A stretch of 64,000 nt of DNA. It comes from Mycolicibacterium sp. GF69 (GTDB lineage Bacteria; Actinomycetota; Actinomycetes; Mycobacteriales; Mycobacteriaceae). The stretch covers positions 51,754 to 115,753 of the forward strand of contig NZ_QMEW01000015.1 in NCBI RefSeq assembly GCF_003284965.1, written 5' to 3'. This document shows positions 54,235 to 61,965 of the stretch, in pieces. Each line of letters opens with the position of its first letter. Positions within the stretch are counted from its first letter, which is position 1. The notes beneath the pieces were generated by a model, which saw only the letters and a list, made by a program, of their open reading frames with translations, had not been told where the DNA came from and did not search any database. A program made the position numbers and the translations under genes.

Positions 54235-54803
54235 GCACACCGACGGACTCTGTGACCCTGAGAGTGGCCGCGCCGCTGTCGCCGGCCGCATATACGGTTG
54301 CACTCATGGAACAGCCAGGGGAGTTGGTGGGCCGGGCGCTGGTCATCGTCGTCGACGACCGCACCGCACACGGCGACGAGGAGGACCACAGTGGTCCCCT
54401 GGTCACCGAATTGCTCGGCGAGGCGGGATTCGTCGTCGACGGTGTCGTCGTCGTGTCATCCGACGAGGTCGAGATTCGCAACGCCCTCAACACCGCCGTG
54501 ATCGGCGGTGTGGATTTGGTGGTATCCGTCGGCGGCACCGGTGTCACACCGCGCGATGTGACTCCGGAGGCCACTCGCGACATCCTCGACCGCGAACTGC
54601 TCGGGATCTCCGAGGCTTTGCGCGGCTCCGGGTTGTCCGCCGGCATCATCGACGCCGGGGTGTCGCGCGGGCTTGCGGGCATTTCGGGCAGCACGCTCGT
54701 GGTCAACCTGGCCGGCTCACGCGCCGCGGTGCGCGACGGCATGGCGACGCTCAACCCGCTGGCGGTCCAGATCATCGGCGAGCTGTCCAGCCTCGACATC
54801 TGA
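54231..54803 (+). CDS. moaB2: molybdopterin biosynthesis MoaB/Mog-like protein
   Basis: This 190-residue MoaB/MogA-fold protein, which adenylylates molybdopterin before metal insertion, has VVSVGGTGVTPRDVTPEATRDIL, GISEALRGSGL and GSTLVVNLAGSRAAVRDGMATLNPL. GTG 54231 overlaps the pepD stop as GTGA, which supports this start and co-translation with the protease. ATG 54306 (MEQPGEL) is the alternative. Its place in the mprAB-pepD operon is conserved in M. tuberculosis (Rv0984), although the link to envelope stress is unexplained. Confidence 0.92.
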   Translation: MSTPTDSVTLRVAAPLSPAAYTVALMEQPGELVGRALVIVVDDRTAHGDEEDHSGPLVTELLGEAGFVVDGVVVVSSDEVEIRNALNTAVIGGVDLVVSVGGTGVTPRDVTPEATRDILDRELLGISEALRGSGLSAGIIDAGVSRGLAGISGSTLVVNLAGSRAAVRDGMATLNPLAVQIIGELSSLDI

Positions 54804-54859
54804 CCGGTAGCAGCATCGGCGGGAGCAGAATGTGATGTTCGTCACAATTGCGGCCCATC

Positions 54860-55018
54860 ATGGGTGACCGGCCGAAACGCAACCGCGAAACGATTGACGA
54901 GGTCTTCGGCGAGAATCTGCCGCGCATTTCCGCCGACGAACGCGACACCGCATCACCGGAGGACGAGGTCGATCGCGATCGCTGGTTGCGCGAAAACCTT
55001 CCGCCGCACCATTTTTGA
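54860..55018 (+). CDS. small charged protein of 52 residues
   Basis: The protein reads MGDRPKRNRETIDEVFGENL and then continues acidic (DERDTASPEDEVDRDRW), ending in LPPHHF. Codon use is mycobacterial and the composition (28 charged or polar residues) looks like a real cytoplasmic micro-protein. It is just downstream of moaB2, before the porin genes. It has no clear ribosome site, so a leaderless start at ATG 54860 is possible. There is no known family. Confidence 0.65.
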   Translation: MGDRPKRNRETIDEVFGENLPRISADERDTASPEDEVDRDRWLRENLPPHHF

Positions 55019-55390
55019 CGGATTGCGTCCGCACGCTGCCGGCACTGCGCCGGCGCTGCCTCTGCCCGGTGCGCAAGCATGCCGGCATGGCGGTTGGCTC
55101 GTCGGCGTTACGCGCACGTTACGGCGTGGCTACGTCGCCGCAGCTCCGCTGCCAGGCCGATCGGCAAGTTAGGTAACACTTCCCACTGCTGCAGCGATCT
55201 CCCGTTGCCGGGCTGGTGCCCGACCGTTATGTTCCTCGTGGCAGCGATGAGCAGCACGTAACGGCAGATGTGGGAACTCTCATCTGCTTCGGATAGGGCC
55301 CGTGCCCTGTGTGGTGGTCGTACAACCAGGCACCTACAACAGAACACGGTGAGCCGAGGGGGGCTGACCGCCGGCATAGCTAGGGAGAAC
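55019..55390 (+). other. 372-bp leader and promoter region of the first porin gene
   Basis: There is no coding frame of quality. It holds a perfect 12-bp palindrome CATGCCGGCATG (55078-55089), possibly the end of the small upstream gene. The promoter at 55205-55233 follows, then a leader of about 150 bases up to the ribosome site AGGGAG before the porin ATG. Confidence 0.6.
55205..55233 (+). promoter_or_regulatory. porin promoter, copy 1
   Basis: TTGCCG (55205-55210), a 17-base spacer and TATGTT (55228-55233) form a sigma-A-like promoter. The same layout recurs upstream of copy 2 (56393-56421), with identical spacing and the same distance (157 bases) to the start codon, although the surrounding DNA is only loosely similar. 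Confidence 0.65.
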
Positions 55391-56023
55391 ATGAAGGTTT
55401 TCGGTCGGGTGCTGGTCGCTTTGGTGGCGGCTGTCGCGTCGGTGTTCGTCGGTGTGGGCACGTCGCATGCGGGGCTGGACAATGAGTTGAGTTTGGTCGA
55501 TGGCAAGGACCGCACGCTGACGATTCAGCAGTGGGACACGTTCCTCAATGGGGTGTTTCCGTTGGACCGCAACCGGTTGACGCGTGAGTGGTTCCACAGT
55601 GGTCGGGCGAAGTACATCGTGTCGGGTCCGGGTGCCGATGAGTTCGAGGGCACGTTGGAGTTGGGGTATCAGATCGGTTTCCCGTGGTCGCTGGGTGTGG
55701 GGATCAACTTCAGCTACACCACGCCCAACGTGTTGCTTGATCAGGCGCCGCCGAGCTTGGACCCGGAAGCGCGCTTTTTGACCACGCCGAACCTTTTCCC
55801 GGGCGCGTCGATCAGCGCGGACCTGGGCAACGGTCCGGGTATTCAGGAGGTGGCGACGTTCTCGGTGGATGTGGCGGGCGCCGATGGTGGTGTGGCGGTG
55901 TCGAATGCGCACGGCACGGTGACCGGTGCGGCCGGCGGTGTGTTGTTGCGTCCGTTCGCTCGGTTGATCTCCTCGGCCGGTGACAGTGTGACCACCTATG
56001 GCGAGCCCTGGAACATGAACTGA
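55391..56023 (+). CDS. MspA-family outer-membrane porin, copy 1
   Basis: This 210-residue protein has a signal peptide cleaved after residue 27 (GTSHA). The mature 183 residues follow M. smegmatis MspA nearly throughout: GLDNELSLVDG, WDTFLNGVFPLDRNRLTREW and YGEPWNMN at the end. It is an octameric goblet pore for hydrophilic nutrients across the mycomembrane. In the constriction loop, MspA has Asp90, Asp91 and Asp93. Here Asp90 is kept, 91 is Gln and 93 is Pro, followed by Asp97. The locus, downstream of pepD-moaB2 and upstream of mscL, matches mspC in M. smegmatis. Confidence 0.95.
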   Translation: MKVFGRVLVALVAAVASVFVGVGTSHAGLDNELSLVDGKDRTLTIQQWDTFLNGVFPLDRNRLTREWFHSGRAKYIVSGPGADEFEGTLELGYQIGFPWSLGVGINFSYTTPNVLLDQAPPSLDPEARFLTTPNLFPGASISADLGNGPGIQEVATFSVDVAGADGGVAVSNAHGTVTGAAGGVLLRPFARLISSAGDSVTTYGEPWNMN

Positions 56024-56050
56024 CATGAACTGACCAATCGCTGTGCCAGA

Positions 56051-56095
56051 GCAACGAAACAGCCCCCGGAGAAATCCCGGGGCTGTTTTGTTGCG
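56051..56095 (+). terminator. porin copy 1 terminator
   Basis: GCAACGAAACAGCCCCCGG pairs with CCCGGGGCTGTTTTGTTGC over about 17 base pairs around a 6-base loop, 28 bases after the stop codon. It is the strongest terminator-like structure in the window, with T-rich 3' arm. Confidence 0.85.
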
Positions 56096-56577
56096 TCCGC
56101 GTGGCTAGAACGCCAAGTTGCCAAATGGTAAACAATGAAACATCTTTGCTGGTGATGTTGATCACAGCCGGTCACCGCCGCGCACCCGGCGCACAGGTCT
56201 GCACGTTCGCTGATCGGTCGGCAGCACACGGCAGCTAAGAGCAGTTGCAGACGAAAGTACGAGGCTGCCGCGTCGCGACATGCGCAGGACGTGCTCCAAT
56301 TGTCTTGACGCAAGCGTTAATCGCGTGATGATCCGAATTCAGCAAACTTAGCTCGGGCAGCGTGCCAGGTCAGCGATGTCGATGCGCTCGCGTTGCCGGT
56401 TGGCTTCGGCACCGTTAGGTTCCAACGTGTCAACGAATGAGCTCAACGTCAGAGCAGCATGCGAGGTCTTCATTTGCTCACATGCGACTCACGCGTTGTG
56501 CGAAGGCCCAGCGCCGGGCACGGACTGACAACAATGCGGGTCCACCGGGGGCCCGCATCGGCATGACTAGGGAGAAC
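56096..56577 (+). other. 482-bp region between the two porin genes
   Basis: There is no convincing gene. The first half is AT-richer than the surroundings and featureless to me. The second half holds the promoter at 56393-56421, followed by a leader of about 155 bases. The sequence is not a copy of the region upstream of porin 1, except around the promoter and the last 11 bases before the ATG (CTAGGGAGAAC). Confidence 0.6.
56393..56421 (+). promoter_or_regulatory. porin promoter, copy 2
   Basis: TTGCCG (56393-56398), a 17-base spacer and TAGGTT (56416-56421) reproduce the copy 1 promoter. The shared text around it (GTTGCCGG, then ACCGTTA.GTTCC) is conserved while flanks differ, which points to functional constraint. 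Confidence 0.65.
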
Positions 56578-57210
56578 ATGAAGGTTTTCGGTCGGGTGCT
56601 GGTCGCTTTGGTGGCGGCTGTCGCGTCGGTGTTCGTCGGTGTGGGCACGTCGCATGCGGGGCTGGACAATGAGTTGAGTTTGGTCGATGGCAAGGACCGC
56701 ACGCTGACGATTCAGCAGTGGGACACGTTCCTCAATGGGGTGTTTCCGTTGGACCGCAACCGGTTGACGCGTGAGTGGTTCCACAGTGGTCGGGCGAAGT
56801 ACATCGTGTCGGGTCCGGGTGCCGATGAGTTCGAGGGCACCTTGGAGTTGGGGTATCAGATCGGTTTCCCGTGGTCGCTGGGTGTGGGGATCAACTTCAG
56901 CTACACCACGCCCAACGTGTTGCTTGATCAGGCGCCGCCGAGCTTGAACCCGGAAGCGCGCTTTTTGACCACGCCGAACCTTTTCCCGGGCGCGTCGATC
57001 AGCGCGGACCTGGGCAACGGTCCGGGTATTCAGGAGGTGGCGACGTTCTCGGTGGATGTGGCGGGCGCCGATGGTGGTGTGGCGGTGTCGAATGCGCACG
57101 GCACGGTGACCGGTGCGGCCGGCGGTGTGTTGTTGCGTCCGTTCGCTCGGTTGATCTCCTCGGCCGGTGACAGTGTGACCACCTATGGCGAGCCCTGGAA
57201 CATGAACTGA
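56578..57210 (+). CDS. MspA-family outer-membrane porin, copy 2
   Basis: This tandem duplicate of the gene at 55391 also has 210 residues. Only two bases differ within the 633-base coding region. C for G at 56841 is silent. A for G at 56947 turns precursor residue 124 (mature 97) from Asp to Asn, in the loop that lines the pore constriction. The signal peptide, barrel and C-terminus are identical. ATG 56578 has AGGGAG. It has its own promoter (56393) and terminator (57238), so it is a separate transcription unit. Mixed octamers with copy 1 are possible. Confidence 0.95.
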   Translation: MKVFGRVLVALVAAVASVFVGVGTSHAGLDNELSLVDGKDRTLTIQQWDTFLNGVFPLDRNRLTREWFHSGRAKYIVSGPGADEFEGTLELGYQIGFPWSLGVGINFSYTTPNVLLDQAPPSLNPEARFLTTPNLFPGASISADLGNGPGIQEVATFSVDVAGADGGVAVSNAHGTVTGAAGGVLLRPFARLISSAGDSVTTYGEPWNMN

Positions 57211-57237
57211 CATGAACTGACCAATCGCTGTGCCAGA

Positions 57238-57281
57238 GCAACGAAACAGCCCCCGGAGAAAACCCGGGGGCTGTTTTGTGC
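57238..57281 (+). terminator. porin copy 2 terminator
   Basis: ACAGCCCCCGG pairs perfectly with the matching arm ending in GGGGGCTGTTTTGT. It is a near copy of the copy 1 terminator, with changes only in the loop and the outer arm. It lies 27 bases after the stop and also faces the end of mscL (57291), so it may serve both genes. Confidence 0.85.
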
Positions 57282-57290
57282 CCGCGTCGG

Positions 57291-57749
57291 TCAGGACTTG
57301 TCGGCGCTCGTCGTCTTCGCGGTGTCGGGATCTGGCCCGGTGCCCGGCCCGGCGCTGTGCGCGCCCGTCGATCCGTTGGTCTCGGCGAGGATGTTGCGGA
57401 TCTCCGTCAGCAGGGACAACTCGGTGTCCTGCGCCTGCTCGACCTCACCCCTCTTGCGTAACCGGTTGTAGGGCATCACGACGAGGAAATACACCACCGC
57501 CGCAACCAGAATGAAGTTGATGGCCGCCGACAAGAGGACGTTCAGGTCGATCGTCTGGCCGCCGCCGATACCGATGCGCAGGATGCCGTAATCGGATTCA
57601 CCGCCCGCGCCGATCCGGCTGATCAGCGGTTCGATGATGCTGTCGGTGAACTTGGTGACCAGACCGGTGAACGCTGTGCCGATGACCACCGCGACCGATA
57701 GGTCGACGATGTTGCCTCGAGCGAGGAACTCTTTGAAGCCCTTCAACAT
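57291..57749 (-). CDS. mscL: large-conductance mechanosensitive channel
   Basis: This 152-residue homopentameric inner-membrane valve opens on hypo-osmotic membrane tension. The N-terminal amphipathic [24 protein letters not shown] runs into TM1 (about 14-38). The periplasmic loop is short, TM2 lies at about 68-92, and then comes the cytoplasmic helix with an unusually Thr/Gly/Pro-rich tail. The length is one residue more than M. tuberculosis MscL. It is convergent with the porin genes, placing two osmotically relevant channels tail to tail. Confidence 0.97.
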   Translation of the reverse strand: MLKGFKEFLARGNIVDLSVAVVIGTAFTGLVTKFTDSIIEPLISRIGAGGESDYGILRIGIGGGQTIDLNVLLSAAINFILVAAVVYFLVVMPYNRLRKRGEVEQAQDTELSLLTEIRNILAETNGSTGAHSAGPGTGPDPDTAKTTSADKS

Positions 57750-57854
57750 TTGTCTTGGATCCTCCCTGCAGTGGTATGCGGTCGACAGTTACGCACGTTA
57801 TCGGCCTTGCAATCGACCAGGGCGGAAATGTCGCGAGTCGTAGGGGATCGCGGT

Positions 57855-58505
57855 TCAGTGCAGCGTGAGCGTGACGGTCTGCACCAGCGTCGCGGCCGCC
57901 ACTTCGTTGGCGGCGTGGGCGGGCAGCGCGACCAACACCACCCGGTCTGTGCCGCCGCCCATGCCAGTGGGCTTCGCGGACACCAGCACGACGATCGCGT
58001 CGGTCGCGACAACTCGTGGCCGGGCATCGGATTCGGGGCTGGCGGCCAGCACGTCGACGACGTCGCCCGGGCGAATCAAGTCGAGCACCGCGGACTCGTC
58101 GAGGGACAACGGCACGATGCGCGCGGTGGGACCCGCCGCGGCTTCGGCGAGTCGCGGGGTCAGCACGCGGACGTCGGTGAGTACCTCGCCGCGACGAACG
58201 GGACCCGTGAGCGTCGCACCGACCACGGTGGTGATGTCCGACTGGATACCATCGGGAACCGTTGTGGGACTGAATGTTTCGAGCTTGACATCATCGGCGG
58301 TCAGCGTGCTGCCCGGACTCAGGTCGCGCGCCGCGACGACGGCGGCCAAGCGCTCGTCACCGGGATCGGGACGCAGTGCCGCGACGGCGGCGAGCACCAC
58401 TAACCCGCCCGCAGCAATCCGGCGCGCCAGAACGGTACGCGTCCAATCCGGTCGCAGCAGCTCGGCGAGTCGACGGATCGCCGACGGATTCAGTGAGTCC
58501 CCCAT
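57855..58505 (-). CDS. SAF-domain (CpaB/RcpC-like) membrane protein
   Basis: This 216-residue protein has a membrane anchor at about residues 27-43, then a SAF domain (VVAARDLSPGSTLTADDVKLET) and a following beta-rich domain (IRPGDVVDVLA). The plan is that of CpaB/RcpC, the periplasmic component of Flp pilus secretion, but no other tad/flp genes are nearby. It corresponds to M. tuberculosis Rv0990c (218 residues). ATG 58505 is the start. Function is unproven. Confidence 0.82.
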   Translation of the reverse strand: MGDSLNPSAIRRLAELLRPDWTRTVLARRIAAGGLVVLAAVAALRPDPGDERLAAVVAARDLSPGSTLTADDVKLETFSPTTVPDGIQSDITTVVGATLTGPVRRGEVLTDVRVLTPRLAEAAAGPTARIVPLSLDESAVLDLIRPGDVVDVLAASPESDARPRVVATDAIVVLVSAKPTGMGGGTDRVVLVALPAHAANEVAAATLVQTVTLTLH

Positions 58506-58585
58506 GCCGCCAAGTTAGGCAGCGCCGAACCGTGGTGGGCGAGAAACGCGCTTGTCTGTGGATAACTCCGTGTCTGCTCGGCGCG

Positions 58586-58951
58586 TCAGCTGGATGCGGC
58601 GGCCGCGGCCGTGGCGCTCGATGAGCTCGAACTCGAGCCGGAGTCACTCGAGGAGCCGGCGCCGCTCGCCTTGCCCGATGACGACTTGTCGGCTGACTTG
58701 TCGGACGACGACTTGTCGGACGAACTGGCCGACGTGCTCGACGATCCGTTACTGGACCCGTTCGACTTGGCGGATTCGCGGCTGTCGTTGCGGTAGAAGC
58801 CGCTGCCCTTGAACACCACTCCTACGTTTCCGAAGAGCTTGCGCAGGCGGCCGTTGCACTTGCTGCACGTGGTCAACGAGGCATCGCTGAAAGCCTGAAC
58901 CGCGTCGAACCTGTCGCCGCACTCTGTGCAGGAATAGGAATAGGTAGGCAC
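58586..58951 (-). CDS. ruc: FmdB-type zinc-ribbon protein, redox chaperone Ruc
   Basis: This 121-residue protein has an N-terminal FmdB zinc ribbon with Cys8/Cys11 and Cys29/Cys32 (MPTYSYSCTEC, CSKCNGRL) and the conserved GSGFYRND. A disordered tail of about 65 residues, made mainly of Ser, Lys, Asp and Ala, follows. The M. tuberculosis homologue Rv0991c (Ruc) is a redox-regulated chaperone. Oxidation of the cysteines releases zinc and lets it hold unfolded proteins for Hsp70. ATG 58951 is the start. The tail is longer and more Ser-rich than needed for the ribbon. Confidence 0.87.
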   Translation of the reverse strand: MPTYSYSCTECGDRFDAVQAFSDASLTTCSKCNGRLRKLFGNVGVVFKGSGFYRNDSRESAKSNGSSNGSSSTSASSSDKSSSDKSADKSSSGKASGAGSSSDSGSSSSSSSATAAAAASS

Positions 58952-59011
58952 GAAACCCCTCCGTGGTGGTCAAAACTGCTTAGCACTCTACCGGCTCAAG
59001 TGCTAGAACCG

Positions 59012-59626
59012 CTACGTGGCGTGCGTCATTCCCGGTCCGCCCGGACGATCGAGGGCCACCAATCCGCGCCGCGGTGTCAGCGCGTGGGTCATCGCCACGT
59101 CGTGTGGCTCGACGGGTAGCCGGTCGAGCAGTTCGTCGTCGCGTACGACCGCCACCACCAGGGCCGACCGCGAAGCCAACCGCAGCGACCGGTCGTAGAA
59201 GCCCGCTCCGCGGCCCAACCGCACACCGGCCCGGTCGACGGCGAGCGCGGGCACCAGCAGTGTCGCGGCAACCCCGATGGTCTCCGGTTCCAGCCGCGGC
59301 CCGGCTGGCTCGCGAAGACCGAACCGTGCCGCCACCAACGCGCCCGGCGTGTACTCACCCCACTGCAGCGGCTGCGGAACACCGGCCGCATCGCGCCGCG
59401 CCACCGGCAGCAGCACCCGAACCCCGCGCTCGTGAAGGGAATCAACCAGTCCGACAGAGCCCGGTTCGGAGCCGACCGGAACATAGGCGCAAACGGTCTG
59501 TCCGTCGGTGCCGAGCGTGGATGCGTGCCTGGTCAGCGCATGTGCCTCGGCGTCGCGCTCCTGTCCGGGCAGCGCGCGGCGAGCCGCCAGAATCGCGGCG
59601 CGCAGATCCGCTTTCGTCGCGCTCAC
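59012..59626 (-). CDS. 5-formyltetrahydrofolate cyclo-ligase family protein
   Basis: This 204-residue protein of the MTHFS family recycles 5-formyl-THF to 5,10-methenyl-THF with ATP. Signatures are SATKADLRAAILAARRAL at the N-terminus, YVPVGSEPG, VLLPVARRD and the phosphate loop VRLGRGAGFYDRSL. The position equals M. tuberculosis Rv0992c (197 residues). GTG 59626 is the start. The divergent 111-bp gap to galU contains imperfect repeats of TCGCTTTCAAG-like 10 to 11-mers. Confidence 0.9.
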   Translation of the reverse strand: MSATKADLRAAILAARRALPGQERDAEAHALTRHASTLGTDGQTVCAYVPVGSEPGSVGLVDSLHERGVRVLLPVARRDAAGVPQPLQWGEYTPGALVAARFGLREPAGPRLEPETIGVAATLLVPALAVDRAGVRLGRGAGFYDRSLRLASRSALVVAVVRDDELLDRLPVEPHDVAMTHALTPRRGLVALDRPGGPGMTHAT

Positions 59627-59737
59627 GTCATCGCTTCCAAATCGTTTCCCGGTCGCTTTCAAGTCGCCGTCAAGTCGCTTCGAATCGCCCCCACCTAAGG
59701 CGGGGTCAACCTGCCAATGGAGGTTAATGTGTGAACG

Positions 59738-60649
59738 ATGACACGGCCTTTGGTACCGATTCCGCATACGGCGGTCGTTCCTGCGGCGGGGCTCGGCACT
59801 CGATTCCTGCCCGCCACCAAGACCGTGCCCAAAGAACTGCTGCCCGTCGTGGACACGCCGGGCATCGAACTCGTCGCAGCGGAAGCGGCCGAGGCGGGCG
59901 CGGAGCGATTGGTCATCATCACGTCCGAGGGCAAGGACGGCGTCGTCGCGCACTTCGTCGAGGACCTCGTGCTCGAGGGCACACTGGAGGCCCGCGGTAA
60001 GCAGTCGATGCTGGAGAAGGTGCGCCGGGCACCGGCCCTGATCAAGGTCGAGTCGGTGGTGCAGGCGCAACCGCTGGGCCTCGGCCATGCAGTCGGTTGC
60101 GTGGAGTCGACCCTGGGAGAGGACGAGGACGCGATCGCGGTGCTGTTGCCCGACGACCTCGTGCTGCCGACCGGCGTGCTCGAGACGATGTCGAAGGTCC
60201 GGGCCAAGCGCGGGGGCTCGGTGCTGTGTGCGATCGAGGTGCCGCGCGAAGAGATCAGCGCGTACGGCGTCTTCGACGTCGAACCCGTCGCCGACACCAA
60301 CAACCCGAACGTCCTGCGGGTCAAGGGGATGTACGAGAAACCGAAGGCCGAGGACGCGCCGTCGCCATACGCCGCGGCTGGCCGTTACGTGCTCGACCGG
60401 GCCATCTTCGACGCGCTGCGGCGCGTTCCGCGCGGCGCGGGCGGCGAGATCCAGTTGACCGACGCCGTCGCATTGCTCATCAACGAGGGGCACCCGGTGC
60501 ACGTGGTTGTGCACCGCGGGTCTCGACACGACCTCGGAAATCCCGGAGGCTACCTCAAGGCTGCGGTTGACTTTGCCTTGAAGCGAGATGACTACGGGCC
60601 GGAACTCCGGCGGTGGTTGGTGGAGCGATTGGGGCTGGTCGACTGCTGA
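59738..60649 (+). CDS. galU: UTP-glucose-1-phosphate uridylyltransferase
   Basis: This 303-residue nucleotidyltransferase makes UDP-glucose for glycolipids, trehalose and capsule glucan. Signatures are the nucleotide loop PAAGLGTRFLPATKTVPKELLP, QPLGLGHAVG, LLPDDLVL and the C-terminal GNPGGYLKAAVDFAL. The length is close to M. tuberculosis GalU (306). It is the first gene of a plus-strand run galU, glp/moeA1, rimJ with gaps of 27 and 17 bases. Confidence 0.96.
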   Translation: MTRPLVPIPHTAVVPAAGLGTRFLPATKTVPKELLPVVDTPGIELVAAEAAEAGAERLVIITSEGKDGVVAHFVEDLVLEGTLEARGKQSMLEKVRRAPALIKVESVVQAQPLGLGHAVGCVESTLGEDEDAIAVLLPDDLVLPTGVLETMSKVRAKRGGSVLCAIEVPREEISAYGVFDVEPVADTNNPNVLRVKGMYEKPKAEDAPSPYAAAGRYVLDRAIFDALRRVPRGAGGEIQLTDAVALLINEGHPVHVVVHRGSRHDLGNPGGYLKAAVDFALKRDDYGPELRRWLVERLGLVDC

Positions 60650-60676
60650 GAGCCCTGACGCATAGATAGGGGTGCA

Positions 60677-61948
60677 GTGCGTTCGGTCGAAGAACAGCAG
60701 GCACGAGTTGCCGCCGCGGCGGTAGCGCCGCGACCCGTCCGGGTGGCGATCGCCGAGGCGCAGGGATTGATGTGCGCCGAGGAGGTGGTCACCGAGCGTC
60801 CGCTGCCCGGATTCGACCAGGCAGCAATCGACGGCTACGCGGTCCGCAGCGTCGACGTGCTCGGAGTCGGCGACGCCGGACAGGGAGAAGAAGCCGGGGA
60901 AGAAGCGGGCGACGGCGAGGTGAGCCTGCCGGTGATGGGCGTCATCGAGGCGGGTGCCCGCACGCCCAGCCGGCTGCAGCCGCGCCAGGCCGCGCGAGTG
61001 CAGACCGGCGCTCCGATGCCGACGCTCGCCGACGCGGTGCTGCCGCTGCGCTGGACCGACGGCGGCGATGCGCGGGTGACCGTATTGCGCGGAGTGCGAT
61101 CGGGTGCCTACGTGCGTCGTACCGGCGACGACGTTCAACCCGGCGATGTCGCGGTGCGGGCCGGCGCGATCATCGGTCCGGCGCAGGTCGGCTTGCTGGC
61201 CGCGGTCGGGCGCGAGCGCGTGCTGGTGCACCCGCGTCCACGGCTGTCGGTGATGTGCGTCGGCGGTGAACTCGTCGACATCTCCCGCACCCCGGGCAAC
61301 GGTCAGGTCTACGACGTGAACTCCTACGCCCTGGCCGCCGCCGGCCGTGACGCCGGCGCCGAGGTGAACCGGGTCGGCATCGTCGACACCGACCGCAAGC
61401 GGCTGCGCGAGATCGTCGAGGGCCAGCTGAACCGGGCCGAGGTGGTGGTGATCGCCGGCGCGGTCGGCGGGGCGGCCGCCGAGGCGGTGCGGACGGTGCT
61501 CGCCGAACTGGGGGAGATGGAGGTGACCCGCATCGCGATGCATCCCGGTTCGGTGCAGGGGTTCGGCCAACTCGGCCGCGACGGCGTCCCGGTCTTTCTG
61601 TTGCCGGCCAACCCAGTCAGCGCGCTGGTGGTGTTCGAGGTGATGGTGCGGCCGCTGATCCGGCTGTCACTGGGCAAGCGTCAGGCACACCGCCGGATCG
61701 TGCAGGCGCGCACGTTGTCGCCGATCGAGTCGGTGGCTGGGCGGACGGGTTATCTGCGCGGTCAGCTCATGCGGGATCAGGACACCGGCGAGTATCTCGT
61801 GCAAGCGCTCGGCGGAGCGCCGGGTGCGTCGTCGCATCTGCTGGCCACGTTGGCCGAGGCGAACTGTCTGGTGGTCGTGCCGGCCGAGGCAGAGCAGGTC
61901 CGCACCGGCGAGATCGTCGACGTCGCGTTTCTGGCCCAACGCGGCTGA
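60677..61948 (+). CDS. moeA1: MoeA/gephyrin-like protein (Glp), active-site motif degenerate
   Basis: This 423-residue protein has the four-domain MoeA layout: substrate loop LPGFDQAAIDGYAVRS, QTGAPMPTLADAVLPL, MPT-binding domain 3 and a C-terminal beta-barrel. In domain 3, enzymes carry a Gly-Gly-x-Ser-x-Gly motif with a downstream Asp for molybdate insertion. Here residues 260-268 read AGAVGGAAA, without Ser or Asp. That argues for a non-catalytic role. In corynebacteria a MoeA homologue called Glp links FtsZ to the membrane receptor GlpR during division. Position matches M. tuberculosis Rv0994. The start is GTG 60677. Confidence 0.88.
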   Translation: MRSVEEQQARVAAAAVAPRPVRVAIAEAQGLMCAEEVVTERPLPGFDQAAIDGYAVRSVDVLGVGDAGQGEEAGEEAGDGEVSLPVMGVIEAGARTPSRLQPRQAARVQTGAPMPTLADAVLPLRWTDGGDARVTVLRGVRSGAYVRRTGDDVQPGDVAVRAGAIIGPAQVGLLAAVGRERVLVHPRPRLSVMCVGGELVDISRTPGNGQVYDVNSYALAAAGRDAGAEVNRVGIVDTDRKRLREIVEGQLNRAEVVVIAGAVGGAAAEAVRTVLAELGEMEVTRIAMHPGSVQGFGQLGRDGVPVFLLPANPVSALVVFEVMVRPLIRLSLGKRQAHRRIVQARTLSPIESVAGRTGYLRGQLMRDQDTGEYLVQALGGAPGASSHLLATLAEANCLVVVPAEAEQVRTGEIVDVAFLAQRG

Positions 61949-61965
61949 CCCGTCCGGGTGGCGAC

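Noticed and set aside
55334..57213. Duplicated minus-strand frames (about 230 and 247 codons) antisense to the two porins
   Set aside because: They are identical only because the porin genes are. No ribosome site or known fold.
59627..61570. Upstream extension of the 5-formyl-THF cyclo-ligase frame across galU and moeA1
   Set aside because: The family N-terminus (SATKADLR) begins at 59626. The rest is antisense to galU and moeA1.
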